Origin: Pseudomonadota bacterium
GTDB taxonomy: Bacteria; Desulfobacterota; Binatia; Binatales; Binataceae
Assembly (NCBI GenBank): GCA_021324855.1
Contig: JAJPIG010000015.1
Coordinates: forward strand, 248,001 to 312,000
DNA: 64,000 nt
Direction: 5' to 3'
Shown here: piece by piece, positions 63,573-64,000 of the stretch
Numbering within the stretch: position 1 is the stretch's first letter
How the letters are laid out: each line of letters starts with the position of its first letter
Notes under the pieces: model-generated
Told to the model about the DNA's origin: nothing
The model's input: the letters and a program-made list of their open reading frames with translations, nothing else
Database searches by the model: none
Translations under genes and position numbers: made by a program

Positions 63573-64000
63573 ATGCACAGAATGAAGCTGCTTACGCGAT
63601 ACGCGTCGCGATTTGAAATCGCGGCCACGGCGCGGCCCTCGATCTTCCTCGCCGCGGCGGGCGCGCTGTGCCTTTGGTTTTCGGCGGCAGCTTCCGTCCA
63701 TGCGTTTCCGTGGAGCACCGATATGTTCGAGGGCGCGGCGGTGCAGCCGCTGGCGGTCGCGCCGCGCGTGATGCCGCAAGGGACGCTACCTATCAACGGC
63801 ATCCAGAAGATGGACCTTGAGCAGATGACGCTCGGCATGAAGAACCCGCTCAAGGAGACGCCCGAGAACCTGGCTCACGGCAAAGAACTCTTCATGAACA
63901 TCTGCCTGCCCTGCCATGGCGAGAACGCCGATGGCAATGGACCGGTTGCCCATCTGCTGCAACATAAGCCGACCAATCTCCGCACCGGCGTCAGTAAAAA
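63573..64000 (+). CDS. Monoheme c-type cytochrome, partial
   Basis: Frame open from ATG at 63573 (GGGAG about nine bases ahead) to the window edge, about 142 residues visible. Signal region (FLAAAGALCLWFSAAASVHA), then FPWSTDMFEGAAVQPLAVAP and NAH-like ligand context, with heme site CLPCH and the following HGENADGNGPVAHLLQH. The FPWSTDM...AVQPLAVAPRVMP opening resembles the cytochrome subunit of alternative complex III. Right end missing. Confidence 0.85.
   Translation, partial: MHRMKLLTRYASRFEIAATARPSIFLAAAGALCLWFSAAASVHAFPWSTDMFEGAAVQPLAVAPRVMPQGTLPINGIQKMDLEQMTLGMKNPLKETPENLAHGKELFMNICLPCHGENADGNGPVAHLLQHKPTNLRTGVSK

Overview
This window is high-GC bacterial DNA carrying housekeeping genes (def, tadA, pgsA, hflX, dnaE, rplY/ctc, prs, ispE, two tRNAs) among a very large stock of catabolic genes: Rieske oxygenases, flavin monooxygenase-like (LLM) proteins, amidohydrolases, nitrile hydratase, molybdenum hydroxylases, a UbiD-type decarboxylase and di-iron ferritin-like proteins. 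The mixture suggests an aerobic, metabolically versatile soil or groundwater bacterium. An uncultivated deltaproteobacterial-grade lineage such as Binatota would fit, but this is inference: no rRNA gene is present and no database search was possible.

Layout. 1-7.1 kb: the end of a two-subunit ring-hydroxylating dioxygenase, a broken ORF, then an exopolysaccharide-like module (two secreted right-handed beta-helix proteins flanking a Wzy-like membrane polymerase) that looks visibly more A/T-rich than the rest. 7.1-19.2 kb: ABC exporter, LLM oxidoreductase, C-C hydrolase, a nitrilase remnant, amidohydrolase, DHPON-hydrolase-like alpha/beta hydrolase, two further Rieske oxygenases, a cyclase-family protein and a MetE-like protein. 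19.3-34.9 kb: mostly housekeeping genes, including a minus-strand run prs-rplY-dnaE-hflX-pgsA preceded by tRNA-Gln and a good sigma70-type promoter, then meaB, a phosphatase and tRNA-Met. 34.9-37.8 kb: LLM protein and a cobalt-type nitrile hydratase operon (beta, alpha, accessory). 38-44.7 kb: a secreted HExxE protein, a repeat-bearing intergenic region, a sigma54 response regulator / histidine kinase / lipoprotein operon, and a ferritin-like di-iron protein. 45-63 kb: a nearly unbroken plus-strand catabolic block: cupin, enamidase homologue, PaaA-like di-iron protein, molybdenum hydroxylase (L-M-S plus a second L), two amidohydrolases, cupin, AtzG/AtzE-like amidase pair, UbiD-like decarboxylase, and a striking alternating array of ferritin-like and ferredoxin genes. 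The window closes with a cupredoxin and the start of a cytochrome c.

How the genes may work together (inference): the enamidase homologue (nicotinate-type ring opening), molybdenum hydroxylases (ring hydroxylation of N-heterocycles), cyclic-amide amidohydrolases, the AtzEG-like amidase, the nitrile hydratase and the DHPON-hydrolase-like protein all point to breakdown of nitrogen-containing aromatics, nitriles and amides. The di-iron/ferredoxin array at 61.0-63.0 kb is the part least explained by known pathways and the best candidate for an undescribed system.
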